Positions 16,913 to 25,188 of a stretch of 64,000 nt of DNA are shown piece by piece. The DNA is from Chitinophagales bacterium (lineage in GTDB: Bacteria; Bacteroidota; Bacteroidia; Chitinophagales; BACL12), in NCBI GenBank assembly GCA_020636645.1, contig JACJXO010000003.1:434001-498000 (forward strand), read 5' to 3'. The notes beneath the pieces are model-generated. The model was not told the DNA's origin and searched no databases. It worked only from the letters and a program-made list of their open reading frames with translations. The position numbers and the translations under genes were made by a program. Position 1 is the first letter of the stretch; every line of letters starts with the position of its first letter.

Positions 16913-17677
16913 ATGACATTACACGAGGCAATAGAAAAACTTTTACGCCAAACTGGACGACCAATGACGACACAGCAGATTGCAGACGAATTGAATAAGA
17001 ACGGTTGGTATCAGAAAAAGGACGGCTCAAAAATTCAAGCGTTTCAAATTCACGGCAGGACAAGAAAGTATGCAAATATTTTTAACCGTTACGGTTCGAC
17101 TGTTTCTTTAATCGGACAAACAATAACCAAATCAAAAACTGCGACTACAGAAAAACCAATGACTTTAAAACAAAAAGTAAAGTCGACTTCGACAAACACC
17201 AAAACTTCATTTGACCCAATTTCCAATTCGGAAACAACCATTTTGATTTTAGGAACTATGCCAGGCGACAAATCTCTTGAACTTGGCGAGTATTACGGCC
17301 ATCCAAGAAACAGATTTTGGAAAATCATTTCGACAATTACTAACAACGATTTGCCACTGAGTTACTCGGACAAGAAAGAACTTTTACTCAATAATAAGAT
17401 TGGCATTTGGGACGTAGCTCACAATGCAAACAGAAAAGGCAGCCTTGATAGTGCAATTGAAGATGAAGAACCAAACGACTTGGACAACTTTATCGCCAGA
17501 CATAGGAATTTAAAAATTATCGACTTCAATGGAACAAAATCTGAAGCACTTTTCGACAAGTATTTCGAAAGAAAGGGCCACATCAAATATATTTCTTTAC
17601 CAAGCTCAAGCCCTGCAAATACAGGGATTGACTTTGACAGCATTTGCAAACAATGGCAACAAATATTAACCAAATAA
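16913..17677 (+). CDS. HARE-HTH domain fused to a uracil/hypoxanthine-DNA glycosylase-like domain
   Basis: A two-domain protein (254 aa). Residues 1-65 (LHEAIEKLLRQTGRPMTTQQIADEL...) look like a HARE-HTH winged helix, a domain predicted to link to modified-DNA recognition and found in restriction enzymes. After a Lys/Thr-rich linker, residues about 98-252 match the UDG superfamily, DNA-deoxyinosine glycosylase type: ILGTMPGDKSLELGEYYGHP, FWKII, GIWDVAHNANRKGSLDSAI and LPSSSPANTG. It would excise deaminated or modified bases. It lies between palindromic elements A and B, right after the methyltransferase, in equally AT-rich DNA. Substrate not known. Confidence 0.8.
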   Translation: MTLHEAIEKLLRQTGRPMTTQQIADELNKNGWYQKKDGSKIQAFQIHGRTRKYANIFNRYGSTVSLIGQTITKSKTATTEKPMTLKQKVKSTSTNTKTSFDPISNSETTILILGTMPGDKSLELGEYYGHPRNRFWKIISTITNNDLPLSYSDKKELLLNNKIGIWDVAHNANRKGSLDSAIEDEEPNDLDNFIARHRNLKIIDFNGTKSEALFDKYFERKGHIKYISLPSSSPANTGIDFDSICKQWQQILTK

Positions 17678-17704
17678 ATGACGAACTATCAATAGCCACA
17701 AATA

Positions 17705-17823
17705 CTAACACACGTTTGGCTTCATGTGGGATGAGTAATTACATTCATGTTCAGTTTTCCTATTGTGCATTTATGTTGGCTGACAGATCTATGCGTCAAA
17801 ACCTGCCCAAACGCTATGCCCAA
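17705..17823 (+). repeat. Imperfect palindromic element B after the glycosylase gene
   Basis: The left arm CTAACACACGTTTGGC (17705-17720) pairs imperfectly with the right arm CTGCCCAAACGCTATGCC (17803-17820), with a ~80-nt AT-rich loop. It begins 28 bp after the glycosylase stop. The right-end core AAACGCTA parallels AAACGTTA of elements A and C. Pairing is weaker than in A and C. Confidence 0.42.
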
Positions 17824-17852
17824 AACCGTTAATTGAACAACCATTTAACCCC

Positions 17853-19472
17853 ATGCCCTCCCCCTTTCACCATAAAGTCCAACAACTCCGCGAAGCTTCC
17901 ACCCGCTTCGATCCCTCCAGCAACGCCCTCAAGCTTTCTCTGATAGATAGTATCAGCCAGGGGCGTATTCCCTTCAACGAGACATTGCAGGACTATTTCG
18001 AGTGCCTGCTCTTTCTCCTGGCGTTTCCGCCGGATGGAAAGACGGAGAAAACTGCAGAAAAGGAGATCGGGCGGATAGCAGGGTTACTGAAGAAGCAACC
18101 GGAATCGGTCAGGGACCGGTTTGTGAATTCAGGGATACCGTTCTGCGGGTATCGTGCTGCCTATTCACATGACTGCACCCGATGGCTGCTTGCCCACCCC
18201 GATTGTACGGTAAGTATCCATTCCATAGAGGATACCCTGTTCGATCTGGGTACTGCATTAAAGGTCACCCTGCCGGCCCAGCTGCGTAGTGCCACCACGG
18301 CCGGATGGACCAGCCGGGAGCTGCTGGATGAGCTGATGCCGGATGAAAAGAAACAACTCAGTTATATCATTCACGAACTGGGCCGACTGGACAGTACGCC
18401 GTATATCAAAGACCACTACTACGAGGGACTGGGTATTTACACGGATATCACACCGAAGAACAAACGACTGTCCAAGGCGTACAACCGGATAGCGATACCG
18501 GAGACCTTCTATCATACGGAGATCCTGAAGCATTTTGATGTGGCGGAACTGCTGGACAGGAAACTGCCTGCGGAGGCTGAACTATCGGCCGCAGAGAAGC
18601 AGGACCTGGTACGGGTCATCAAGAACGCCATGGTGGTGACTGAGCGGGAGACGGATACCACCACCTATATGCTTGAAAACTCGGTGCGGCTGTTTCACCT
18701 CGAGCGGGGCGTGTCGGTGGCTATCTATGGCATGCAGGCAAACAGGCAGCTGCCTATGGAGTCGTTCATTGGCAATACCATGTTCCGGAACGGATATCCT
18801 GTCGCCTATTCCGGCGGATGGGTATTCGGTCACCGGGCAGATTTCGGTTTGAACATTTTTGATCCATATCGCGGGGGTGAATCTGCGTTCATGGTGGCTC
18901 AGGCATTGCGGGTGTACCGACAGGTGTTTGACATCCGCCATTTTCAGATAGAGGCTTCCCAGTTCGGCCTGGATAATCCGGAGGGAATTCAGACTGGCAT
19001 CTTCTGGTTCTACTACAAACTCGGCTTCCGACCGGATACGGCAGCCCTGCGACAAATGGCCATCAGCGAGCAGAAAAAGATCGTTTTGCGGAAAGGCTAT
19101 CGCTCCTCTGAAAAGACCCTGCTGAAATTCACAGAAAGCAATATCTCCCTGAAGGGCAAGGGACCTGTACAACAGGGAGTCTATGACATCACGTCCAAAG
19201 TGAAGCAGATGATCACCAGGAAATATCAGGGCAACAGTACTGAAGCAGAAGAAGCATGCGTATCCGCCTTCCTGGCTAAGACCGGAAGACAGGATGCTTT
19301 CACGAAAGAGGAAACCGAAGTGCTGAAGCAGGTCTCCCTCTGGGCAGCCGCCATGAACATCACGGATAAAAAACAACTGCATCTATTGCTCGAAACCGTG
19401 AAGCTGAAACCGGTGGATGAATACCGCTATCAGGCAACACTCCGACAGTTCTTCGGCGATAAGTATCAATAG
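17853..19472 (+). CDS. Conserved uncharacterised protein (539 aa), possible acyltransferase-like domain
   Basis: I cannot name this protein. No signal peptide or TM segment is evident, so it is probably cytoplasmic. The region from about 300 to 400 (GNTMFRNGYPVAYSGGWVFG, RADFGLNIFDPYRGGESA, then NPEGIQTGIFWFYYKLGFRP) is the best-conserved-looking part; the final Asn...FYYKLGF pattern recalls the end of a GNAT acetyltransferase fold, which is only a guess. GC content returns to the chromosomal level here, marking the right edge of the AT-rich cassette region. Confidence 0.65.
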   Translation: MPSPFHHKVQQLREASTRFDPSSNALKLSLIDSISQGRIPFNETLQDYFECLLFLLAFPPDGKTEKTAEKEIGRIAGLLKKQPESVRDRFVNSGIPFCGYRAAYSHDCTRWLLAHPDCTVSIHSIEDTLFDLGTALKVTLPAQLRSATTAGWTSRELLDELMPDEKKQLSYIIHELGRLDSTPYIKDHYYEGLGIYTDITPKNKRLSKAYNRIAIPETFYHTEILKHFDVAELLDRKLPAEAELSAAEKQDLVRVIKNAMVVTERETDTTTYMLENSVRLFHLERGVSVAIYGMQANRQLPMESFIGNTMFRNGYPVAYSGGWVFGHRADFGLNIFDPYRGGESAFMVAQALRVYRQVFDIRHFQIEASQFGLDNPEGIQTGIFWFYYKLGFRPDTAALRQMAISEQKKIVLRKGYRSSEKTLLKFTESNISLKGKGPVQQGVYDITSKVKQMITRKYQGNSTEAEEACVSAFLAKTGRQDAFTKEETEVLKQVSLWAAAMNITDKKQLHLLLETVKLKPVDEYRYQATLRQFFGDKYQ

Positions 19473-19481
19473 GATTTCTGA

Positions 19482-20129
19482 TCACTTCATCCGGAAGGTA
19501 CTCCAGTCCACCCCGATGCGGAAGGTCTGGTACAGCCTGACGTCGCTGATGCTTCCGCCAAAATGGTTGGTGGCAGAGTGCATCACCCCGGAAGGATATG
19601 CCACCATACGGTTGAAGCGGTATCCCACCCGGTCGATCTCCTGCCATTTGCTGCGTTTTTTGGCATCGTCCTCGAAGAGTTGTCGCAGGTCGGACAGTTT
19701 CATGTTGAGATTTCGGGCATCAGCAGCGGTCGGACAATCGGTGATGCCGGTCTTTTTATGCATCCACAGCGAAGTGCCGCAATCGAAGGGCAGGTCGGGT
19801 GTCAGGTAGATCACCACGGTGATGTCTTCGGGCGGATGGTCGTAGTGCACGCCCGGCACTTCCTTCTTGTTTCCTTTGGCGTAGCCGCAGTAGAACACCC
19901 CGTTCTCATCCAGCGGATCGGTATCGAAGCGGGTGATCTTGATTCCCAGTATCCTTTCCAGTTTTCTTTTCACGCCCGGCTGGTGATAGACCGTACGACT
20001 GCGCAGACCGGTATAGTACCGGGGTTCGTAGTAATCGGCCGACATAGCAGCCTGATACACCTCCATCGGATCATCATAGAAATCATCTTTGACCATCACG
20101 AACCGGGGATACACCAACTTGCTGCTCAT
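19482..20129 (-). CDS. DUF6445/2OG-Fe(II) oxygenase-like protein
   Basis: 215 aa from the ATG at 20129, which puts the conserved PRFVMVKDDFYDDP near the N-terminus; an in-frame ATG 40 codons upstream gives an unlikely extension overlapping the divergent gene. A double-stranded beta-helix pattern is visible: H-x-D in VHYDHPPEDITVVIYLTP (near 115), a Gly-Thr turn (CGTSLWMH), a distal His (GVMHSATNHFGG) and a basic residue downstream. This fits Fe(II)/2-oxoglutarate-dependent hydroxylases. Substrate unknown. It converges on the 539-aa gene with a 9-bp gap. Confidence 0.65.
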   Translation of the reverse strand: MSSKLVYPRFVMVKDDFYDDPMEVYQAAMSADYYEPRYYTGLRSRTVYHQPGVKRKLERILGIKITRFDTDPLDENGVFYCGYAKGNKKEVPGVHYDHPPEDITVVIYLTPDLPFDCGTSLWMHKKTGITDCPTAADARNLNMKLSDLRQLFEDDAKKRSKWQEIDRVGYRFNRMVAYPSGVMHSATNHFGGSISDVRLYQTFRIGVDWSTFRMK

Positions 20130-20263
20130 ATCGTTGTTTGGATACGTTGATAAAAGTAAGTGATCGTTGCTTACATAGTAATGACATTTATCAAACCAGT
20201 ATCCTGTCCGAATTTGGTTTCCTGCATCTATCTTCACGAGATCAAACAATCATCCCCATCCCC

Positions 20264-20980
20264 ATGAGATCCGCCACCAGTCATTTTCTATCCCGCCTAA
20301 GAACAGGTATGTATGGCCTGTTGATCTTACTGTCTGTTTCCCTTTCGGCACAACCCAACGCCCCCATCTGGCCCACAGATGTTCAGTATAAGTTCAATAT
20401 CGGGACCTACACCTGGACCGACAGCAACAGCTACCAGTTCATGGTGTTGCAGGTGACCGGACTACCAGACATCAATACAGAATACAGCAAGATCATCGAA
20501 CTGGAGCTTTCCTTATCAGACCAACCAGCTTTCACCTGGCAGCAGGATCCGTATTCCGGAGGCTATGGCTATGTTTCCCTCATCAGCAAGGATCAGACCT
20601 TTGCACCGGTCATGGTCCTGAAGGAGGTGGTCTATGACAGTGTCAGCGGCTTCCATCAGATACAACATACCAGTTTGTTCCTGACAGATGATTTTGACCG
20701 GATCAAACAAGACGAAATACTGGTCCTGTATTCCCGTGGCGGCTTTGGCTATGTGTCACAGAACCATATGGATATGATCAATTATACTCAAGGATTTCGC
20801 TTTGACAAATCAGATCTGATCAGAAATGGCGATCAACCACTCGCAGATAATAAATGGTATGCTGCATGGATCGCACAGGCGCCTCCCGGATATTGGGATC
20901 CCAGGAAGTCAGAGCATGTGGAAGATCTGCATCAGTATTATGATGACTATATGCAAAGCACCTATCCGGATGGCAGGTGA
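20264..20980 (+). CDS. Secreted protein of unknown function
   Basis: 238 aa from the ATG at 20264, chosen because it opens a good signal peptide (basic MRSATSHFLSRLRTG, hydrophobic YGLLILLSVSLSAQ). An upstream in-frame ATG (20138) would bury that signal. The mature protein is rich in Tyr, Ser and Asp with alternating beta-strand patterns (GGYGYVSLISK, GGFGYVSQ). No family recognised. Confidence 0.6.
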   Translation: MRSATSHFLSRLRTGMYGLLILLSVSLSAQPNAPIWPTDVQYKFNIGTYTWTDSNSYQFMVLQVTGLPDINTEYSKIIELELSLSDQPAFTWQQDPYSGGYGYVSLISKDQTFAPVMVLKEVVYDSVSGFHQIQHTSLFLTDDFDRIKQDEILVLYSRGGFGYVSQNHMDMINYTQGFRFDKSDLIRNGDQPLADNKWYAAWIAQAPPGYWDPRKSEHVEDLHQYYDDYMQSTYPDGR

Positions 20981-21016
20981 TCATTTCACAATAGCATGTT
21001 GCAACCTGTCATAAGC

Positions 21017-21544
21017 TTATTCAGCCTGCAGTGTCACCTTCAGTTTATCGGTATCCAGTCCCTGGGCACGGACACGTTCCAAAATGCCATCGTAGGTTGC
21101 AGGATCCATTTGCGGGGTGCGGGATAGTATCCACAGGTATTTTTTCCCCGGATGCGAAACCACGGCATAGCTGTAATCATCCGCCAGGTCAATGATCCAG
21201 TAGCTGCCTCTGAACGGCCAGAAGAACTGCACCTTCAGTTTGGCATTGCCTGAGTTCTTTACCACGAAAGCCTTGCCTTTGATGTACGACTGTTTGCCAT
21301 CCAGGGTGTATTTGTTGCACCTGTTCTCTACGATCACATATCCTTTGTCAGACAGCGTGTATTCTGCAGTGGTAGCCGTACAGCCCTCCTGGAATCTTTG
21401 TGGATAAGAGGCTATCTCTTACCACAGACCCGCATAGCGTTCGAGGTCCACATAGGGTATGGTCTGAAGTTCCTGTGCTGAAGACATGGTTGCAGATTGA
21501 AACAGAATGAAGATCGGAATACCGACCCGAAAACTGGTTCTCAT
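21017..21544 (-). pseudogene. Lipocalin (Blc-like) with an in-frame premature stop
   Basis: Reading from the ATG at 21544, a signal peptide (MRTSFRVGIPIFILFQSATM) leads into the lipocalin signature GLW-stop-EIASYPQRFQEGC, where the family has Trp-Tyr-Glu. Codon 42 is TAA (21419-21421) in place of a Tyr codon, with no frameshift on either side. Downstream, the frame continues through VENRCNKYTL, GKAFVVK and KYLWILSRTPQ, the classic Blc C-terminal motif. The family binds lipids in the outer membrane or periplasm. A 106-aa fragment could be restarted at a GTG (21337) but would lack the first strand. Either a real nonsense mutation or a sequencing error. Confidence 0.8.
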
Positions 21545-21663
21545 ATGGCTGTTGTGTAGTACAACAAATTGCTCCGGACAATAGTTGCAAATCAGTCTCC
21601 ACTTTATGTCTGTTCCGTGAACAATTGATTTGTGTAAACTGTCTCTATTAAAATAAAAGCCTT

Positions 21664-22437
21664 ATGAATAAAATACACATCATGTACCTGGCGATCAGCA
21701 TCCTGCTGCTCTCTGGTTGTGCCATCGTTCGTCCGGGTGAAGCCGGCATCAAGACCACCCTGGGGAAGGTGGATGACAAAGTACTTGTACAGGGACCGAA
21801 GCTTTATTTCCCCTTCACTTCCAGGGTCATTAAATTACCGGTACGCACTGAGAACATTGAGATCGCAGTGGATCTTCCTTCCAAGGAAGGACTTACCATC
21901 AGGTCTGATATTTCCATTCTGTACAGACTGGAGACTGAGTCGGTGGTAAAGGTCTATCAGGATGTGGGACTGAACTACGAGCAGACCATCATCCTGCCTA
22001 TATTCAGATCAGCAGCATCAGATGTGAGTGCACAATTCTTTGCCAAAGACATGCATTCCGGCGAGCGTGCATCCATAGAGCGCCGGATCCAGACGCTGAT
22101 GACCGAACGCCTGGAAGGCAGAGGCATCATCATTGAGTCTGTGCTGATGAAAAGCATCAAATTACCTGATGGACTTTCCCGTGCCATCGAAGACAAACTG
22201 GAAGCCGAACAAAGAGCCCAGCAGATGCAGTTCATCCTGGACAGGGAAAGACAGGAAGCTCAGCGGAAGAAAGTAGAAGCAGAGGGTGTGCGGGATGCGC
22301 AGATGATCATCACCGAAGGGCTTAATCCGATGATCATTCAGTTCATGTCGATCGAAGCATTTGAAAAACTGGCGGAGTCTGATAATACAAAAGTGATCAT
22401 CACAGATGGAAAGAGTCCGTTTCTAATTGAACAATAA
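21664..22437 (+). CDS. SPFH/prohibitin-family lipoprotein
   Basis: 257 aa with a lipobox (LLLSGC, Cys19), so likely a lipid-anchored envelope protein. The SPFH/Band 7 domain spans about 20-190 (RPGEAGIKTTLGKVDDKVLVQG, then RSDISILYRLE). A coiled-coil helix follows at about 180-220 (EDKLEAEQRAQQMQFILDRERQEAQRKK), and the end (FMSIEAFEKLAESDNTKVIIT) resembles prohibitin/HflC proteins. These form ring oligomers on membranes. Lipoprotein anchoring in place of an N-terminal TM helix is a noticeable variant. It stands alone, with a candidate terminator after it. Confidence 0.85.
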   Translation: MNKIHIMYLAISILLLSGCAIVRPGEAGIKTTLGKVDDKVLVQGPKLYFPFTSRVIKLPVRTENIEIAVDLPSKEGLTIRSDISILYRLETESVVKVYQDVGLNYEQTIILPIFRSAASDVSAQFFAKDMHSGERASIERRIQTLMTERLEGRGIIIESVLMKSIKLPDGLSRAIEDKLEAEQRAQQMQFILDRERQEAQRKKVEAEGVRDAQMIITEGLNPMIIQFMSIEAFEKLAESDNTKVIITDGKSPFLIEQ

Positions 22438-22477
22438 AGTCCGGACAGCCTGGTGTGACCGAGCTTTAAAATCCATT

Positions 22478-22512
22478 ACCCCGGTTGTGTCCCTGCAGCC
22501 GGGATTTTTTTT
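22478..22512 (+). terminator. Candidate terminator after the SPFH gene
   Basis: A CCCGG/CCGGG stem (from about 22480 to 22503) with a 14-nt loop is followed by A and nine T. The stem is short but GC-only. Confidence 0.5.
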
Positions 22513-22538
22513 TCAGCATTAGAGGAAAGTCTCCGGAT

Positions 22539-23147
22539 CTATTCATCTCCGGATCTGATATACACCGCACTGAAGGTGCTTCCCCTTTCTTCCTGTTTTT
22601 CGATACAGAAAAATCCTTCCTGCAATACAGTTGCGTGGATATCCTGTAGTTTTCCGGATGATAAGTTGGCCGTCCACCGGAAAAAGAGGTGCATGAGGCG
22701 GAGCAGGAATCCGGTGGTGCGTCGGCCGTCATGATAGAAATCAACTACGATCAACCTGCCATCCGGCTGCAGCAGGACTTTTATTTTCTGGATGGCTGTC
22801 TGCAGATCATCCGGTGCAAAACAATCCAGGAAGAAAGGCGTGATGATGCAGTCGAAATGTTCGGTTGATTCCCATTGCAGAAAGTCGGCATGAACAAAGT
22901 GCACCCGTCGCTTTTTCTTCGCCTGATCCAGCATGGCTTCTGACAGATCCAGGAAGGTGATGTGGCTGTCAGCAGGAAGGTGGTTCAGTATCTCTCCGGA
23001 GCCTCCTCCCAACACCAATATGTTTGCACCAGGTTCTATCAGGTTCAGATGTGTGTGCTGTACAGCTTCAAGTTTTCGCCCGTACACCATAAGGCTAAGC
23101 CATCGGTAGAATGGTGCCACAAAGTTGAAGTTGTTGGGTTGGCGCAT
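22539..23147 (-). CDS. Class I SAM-dependent methyltransferase
   Basis: 202 aa, Rossmann-type methyltransferase. Motif I is ILVLGGGSGEILNHL (about 43-57), an acidic strand-2 end is at TFLDLSEAMLDQA (64-76), then HFVHADFLQWE, and motif IV-like FDCIITPFFLDCF. VLLQPDGRLIVVDFY corresponds to the strand before motif VI. It resembles UbiE/small-molecule methyltransferases. Substrate cannot be inferred; no biosynthetic neighbours. Confidence 0.8.
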   Translation of the reverse strand: MRQPNNFNFVAPFYRWLSLMVYGRKLEAVQHTHLNLIEPGANILVLGGGSGEILNHLPADSHITFLDLSEAMLDQAKKKRRVHFVHADFLQWESTEHFDCIITPFFLDCFAPDDLQTAIQKIKVLLQPDGRLIVVDFYHDGRRTTGFLLRLMHLFFRWTANLSSGKLQDIHATVLQEGFFCIEKQEERGSTFSAVYIRSGDE

Positions 23148-23231
23148 GGGGTCTTACGAAGTAAGGGGTATTTTAGTTGTTTGTCAAACCAGAAGGTTTA
23201 TGTTTCAATAAACAAATGTTGAGTGCATGTA

Positions 23232-23440
23232 CATCACCCCCCTTCACCCCCCTGCGAGGGGGGACAATTATCCTTTGATTCATTTTAGTAAATTGTTCCT
23301 TTGTGCTGCTTCTTCGCTTGTCATTTATAATTGTTTGTACCTCCGAGAACACAGAACCACGATCAATTGATCAAAGGATTTGGGGGAAACTGTCCCCCCG
23401 GACGGGGAATACCCGCAGGAGGAGGGGTGATCTTTGATCA
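23232..23440. repeat. GC-rich interrupted inverted repeat (~210 bp)
   Basis: ATCCTTTGAT (23270-23279) pairs with ATCAAAGGAT (23370-23379), GGGGGGACA (23258-23266) with TGTCCCCCC (23391-23399), and ATCACCCC (23233-23240) with GGGGTGAT (23424-23431). Because the GC-rich arms are out of order relative to ATCCTTTGAT by only small offsets, the whole folds as one long imperfect hairpin. This 340-bp intergenic stretch has no coding potential. Confidence 0.7.
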
Positions 23441-23489
23441 ATCTGCCTTCCCACCAAAACCCTTACATTTAACACCAACCTGATCCATT

Positions 23490-23855
23490 ATGCACCCACT
23501 TTCACAGATCCTTGTGGCCATCGTTGCAGCAGAACACCTCATCATCCTTTATATGGAAATGTTTGCCTGGGAGACACTGGGCAGAAAGGTCTTTCGCGGG
23601 GCATTATCCAAAGAACTGTTCACGCCCACCAAAGTGATGGCGGCCAATCAGGGATTGTACAATGGTTTCCTGGCCGGCGGACTGATCTGGTCTCTGTTCA
23701 TTCAGGATGCTGTGTGGCAACAACATGTTGCTACCTTCTTTTTATGTTGTGTGGTGGTAGCCGGACTGTATGGCGGCTTCTCTGCAAGCAAGAGGATCAT
23801 CATCACACAAGCACTGCCTGCTGCTGTGGCACTATGTGTGCTGCTGCTTGCCTGA
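23490..23855 (+). CDS. DUF1304 family membrane protein
   Basis: 121-aa integral membrane protein with four hydrophobic segments. The N-terminal AEHLIILYMEMFAWET and the central NQGLYNGFLAGGLIW are signatures of the DUF1304 family. Function unknown. It converges with the transporter gene (6-bp gap). Confidence 0.85.
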   Translation: MHPLSQILVAIVAAEHLIILYMEMFAWETLGRKVFRGALSKELFTPTKVMAANQGLYNGFLAGGLIWSLFIQDAVWQQHVATFFLCCVVVAGLYGGFSASKRIIITQALPAAVALCVLLLA

Positions 23856-23861
23856 AAGAAC

Positions 23862-24845
23862 TTAAGCACACTGGATAATGCTGAAATAGACCGGCATGCC
23901 GATGGTGATATTGACCGGGAAGGTAATGGCAAGTGCCATGGGCAGAAAGTGACCCGGATTGGCCTTTGGCACCGATACTTTCATGGCAGCAGGGACTGCA
24001 ATATATGATGCGCTGGCTGCCAGGATCGCAAAGATGAAACGGTTGCTCACATCATCTGTCACCAGACCGCTGAGCAAGGCCACCAGACTTCCGTTGAACA
24101 GTGGGATCAGGATGGCAAACAAGACTGGAAAAAGGCCAACTGACAAAAACACTTTCATTTTTCTGGCACTGATGATGCCCATATCCAGGAGGAAAATGGC
24201 CAGAAAACCTTTGAACAGATCATTGGTAAAGGGCTTGATACCCTCTGCCTGTTGTGCATCTGCCAGCATGCCGATGACCAGGCTGCCCAGGATCAGCAGC
24301 ACACTTCCGTTGGTGAAGGAATGTTTGATGGCGCTGCGTTTGCTGATCTGCGTGTCTGCATCATCCTTGTTGTACATGGAGATCAGCACCAGCCCCATGA
24401 TAATGGCCGGCGATTCCATCAGCGCCATGACCGCTACCATGTAGCCATGCAGATGGAGCCCCTGTGATTCGAGATAGGAAACTGCAGTTACAAAAGTGAC
24501 CGCACTGACCGATCCGTATGCTGCAGCAATGGCACCTGCATCCCAGGTATTGAGTTTTCGCTTCAGTATAAAAAAGGTGTACAGGGGAATGAGGACAGAC
24601 AAGCCAATTCCCAGCAGCATGGACAGTCCGATCTCTGTGCTGAATGGCTCGTGCGATAATTCCTGTCCGCCCCGGAAGCCGATGGCAAACAACAGGTACA
24701 GGGAAATGAATTTGGATGATGTGGGTGGGATCTCCAGATCACTCTTTACCCATACGGCGATGATGCCCAGCACAAAGAATAGCAGGGCGGGATTGGTCAG
24801 GTTGTCTATCAGCAGGTTCAGGTCCATTGGTAAACTTTCAGGCAT
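23862..24845 (-). CDS. sbtA: SbtA-family sodium-dependent bicarbonate transporter
   Basis: 327-aa inner-membrane transporter with about ten TM segments in two inverted halves. FAIGFRGGQEL (near 55), AAAYGSVSAVTFVTAVSYLE (near 108), and MALMESPAIIMGLVLI fit SbtA (formerly DUF897), which imports HCO3- with Na+. The final gene of a leftward run containing isocitrate dehydrogenase and two small genes. No PII-like SbtB partner is adjacent. Confidence 0.88.
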   Translation of the reverse strand: MPESLPMDLNLLIDNLTNPALLFFVLGIIAVWVKSDLEIPPTSSKFISLYLLFAIGFRGGQELSHEPFSTEIGLSMLLGIGLSVLIPLYTFFILKRKLNTWDAGAIAAAYGSVSAVTFVTAVSYLESQGLHLHGYMVAVMALMESPAIIMGLVLISMYNKDDADTQISKRSAIKHSFTNGSVLLILGSLVIGMLADAQQAEGIKPFTNDLFKGFLAIFLLDMGIISARKMKVFLSVGLFPVLFAILIPLFNGSLVALLSGLVTDDVSNRFIFAILAASASYIAVPAAMKVSVPKANPGHFLPMALAITFPVNITIGMPVYFSIIQCA

Positions 24846-24906
24846 ATTCAGGCTGAGCGGGCGCTATGACCCGCTCAGCAAAATGAAATAAGTGATACAG
24901 GAATTA

Positions 24907-25188
24907 TCAGATCTCGGTGATGGTGATCAGCACCTCAGAGTGAACGATGAGTTTCTTATCGGCAGCAACGGCAGATGCTACCTGCTCCCTGATCTGTTTC
25001 AGGGTTTGGCGCAGCTCGGGCAAACGCCGCACGGCATTGGCATCATCCACCCCGAACCGCTCCTGCGAACTGAAGTTCTTTCTTTCATGATAATTGATCT
25101 TGAAAGAGAACAGATCGTATAGAATATCTCCGGCTTCTGCTGCATCAAAAGTGCCGTCTATCAGGGTGTACTGTTCTGTCCTATTCAT
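24907..25188 (-). CDS. Conserved hypothetical protein, small and soluble
   Basis: 93 aa: TLIDGTFDAAEAGDILYDLF, then INYHERKNFSSQERFG and a C-terminal helix-strand (TLKQIREQV, LIVHSEVLITI). I recognise this as a conserved Bacteroidota hypothetical family without known function; it does not look like a PII/SbtB protein. It overlaps the upstream 58-aa gene by 8 bp and precedes sbtA by 61 bp. Confidence 0.75.
   Translation of the reverse strand: MNRTEQYTLIDGTFDAAEAGDILYDLFSFKINYHERKNFSSQERFGVDDANAVRRLPELRQTLKQIREQVASAVAADKKLIVHSEVLITITEI

Noticed and set aside
17644..17832. 62-codon open frame after the glycosylase
   Set aside because: It overlaps the end of the glycosylase and palindromic element B; no support as a gene.
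13022..17850. tRNA-Asp as an integration site with a duplicated 3' end
   Set aside because: I looked for a copy of the tRNA 3' portion near the right edge of the AT-rich block and found none; no integrase gene is present.
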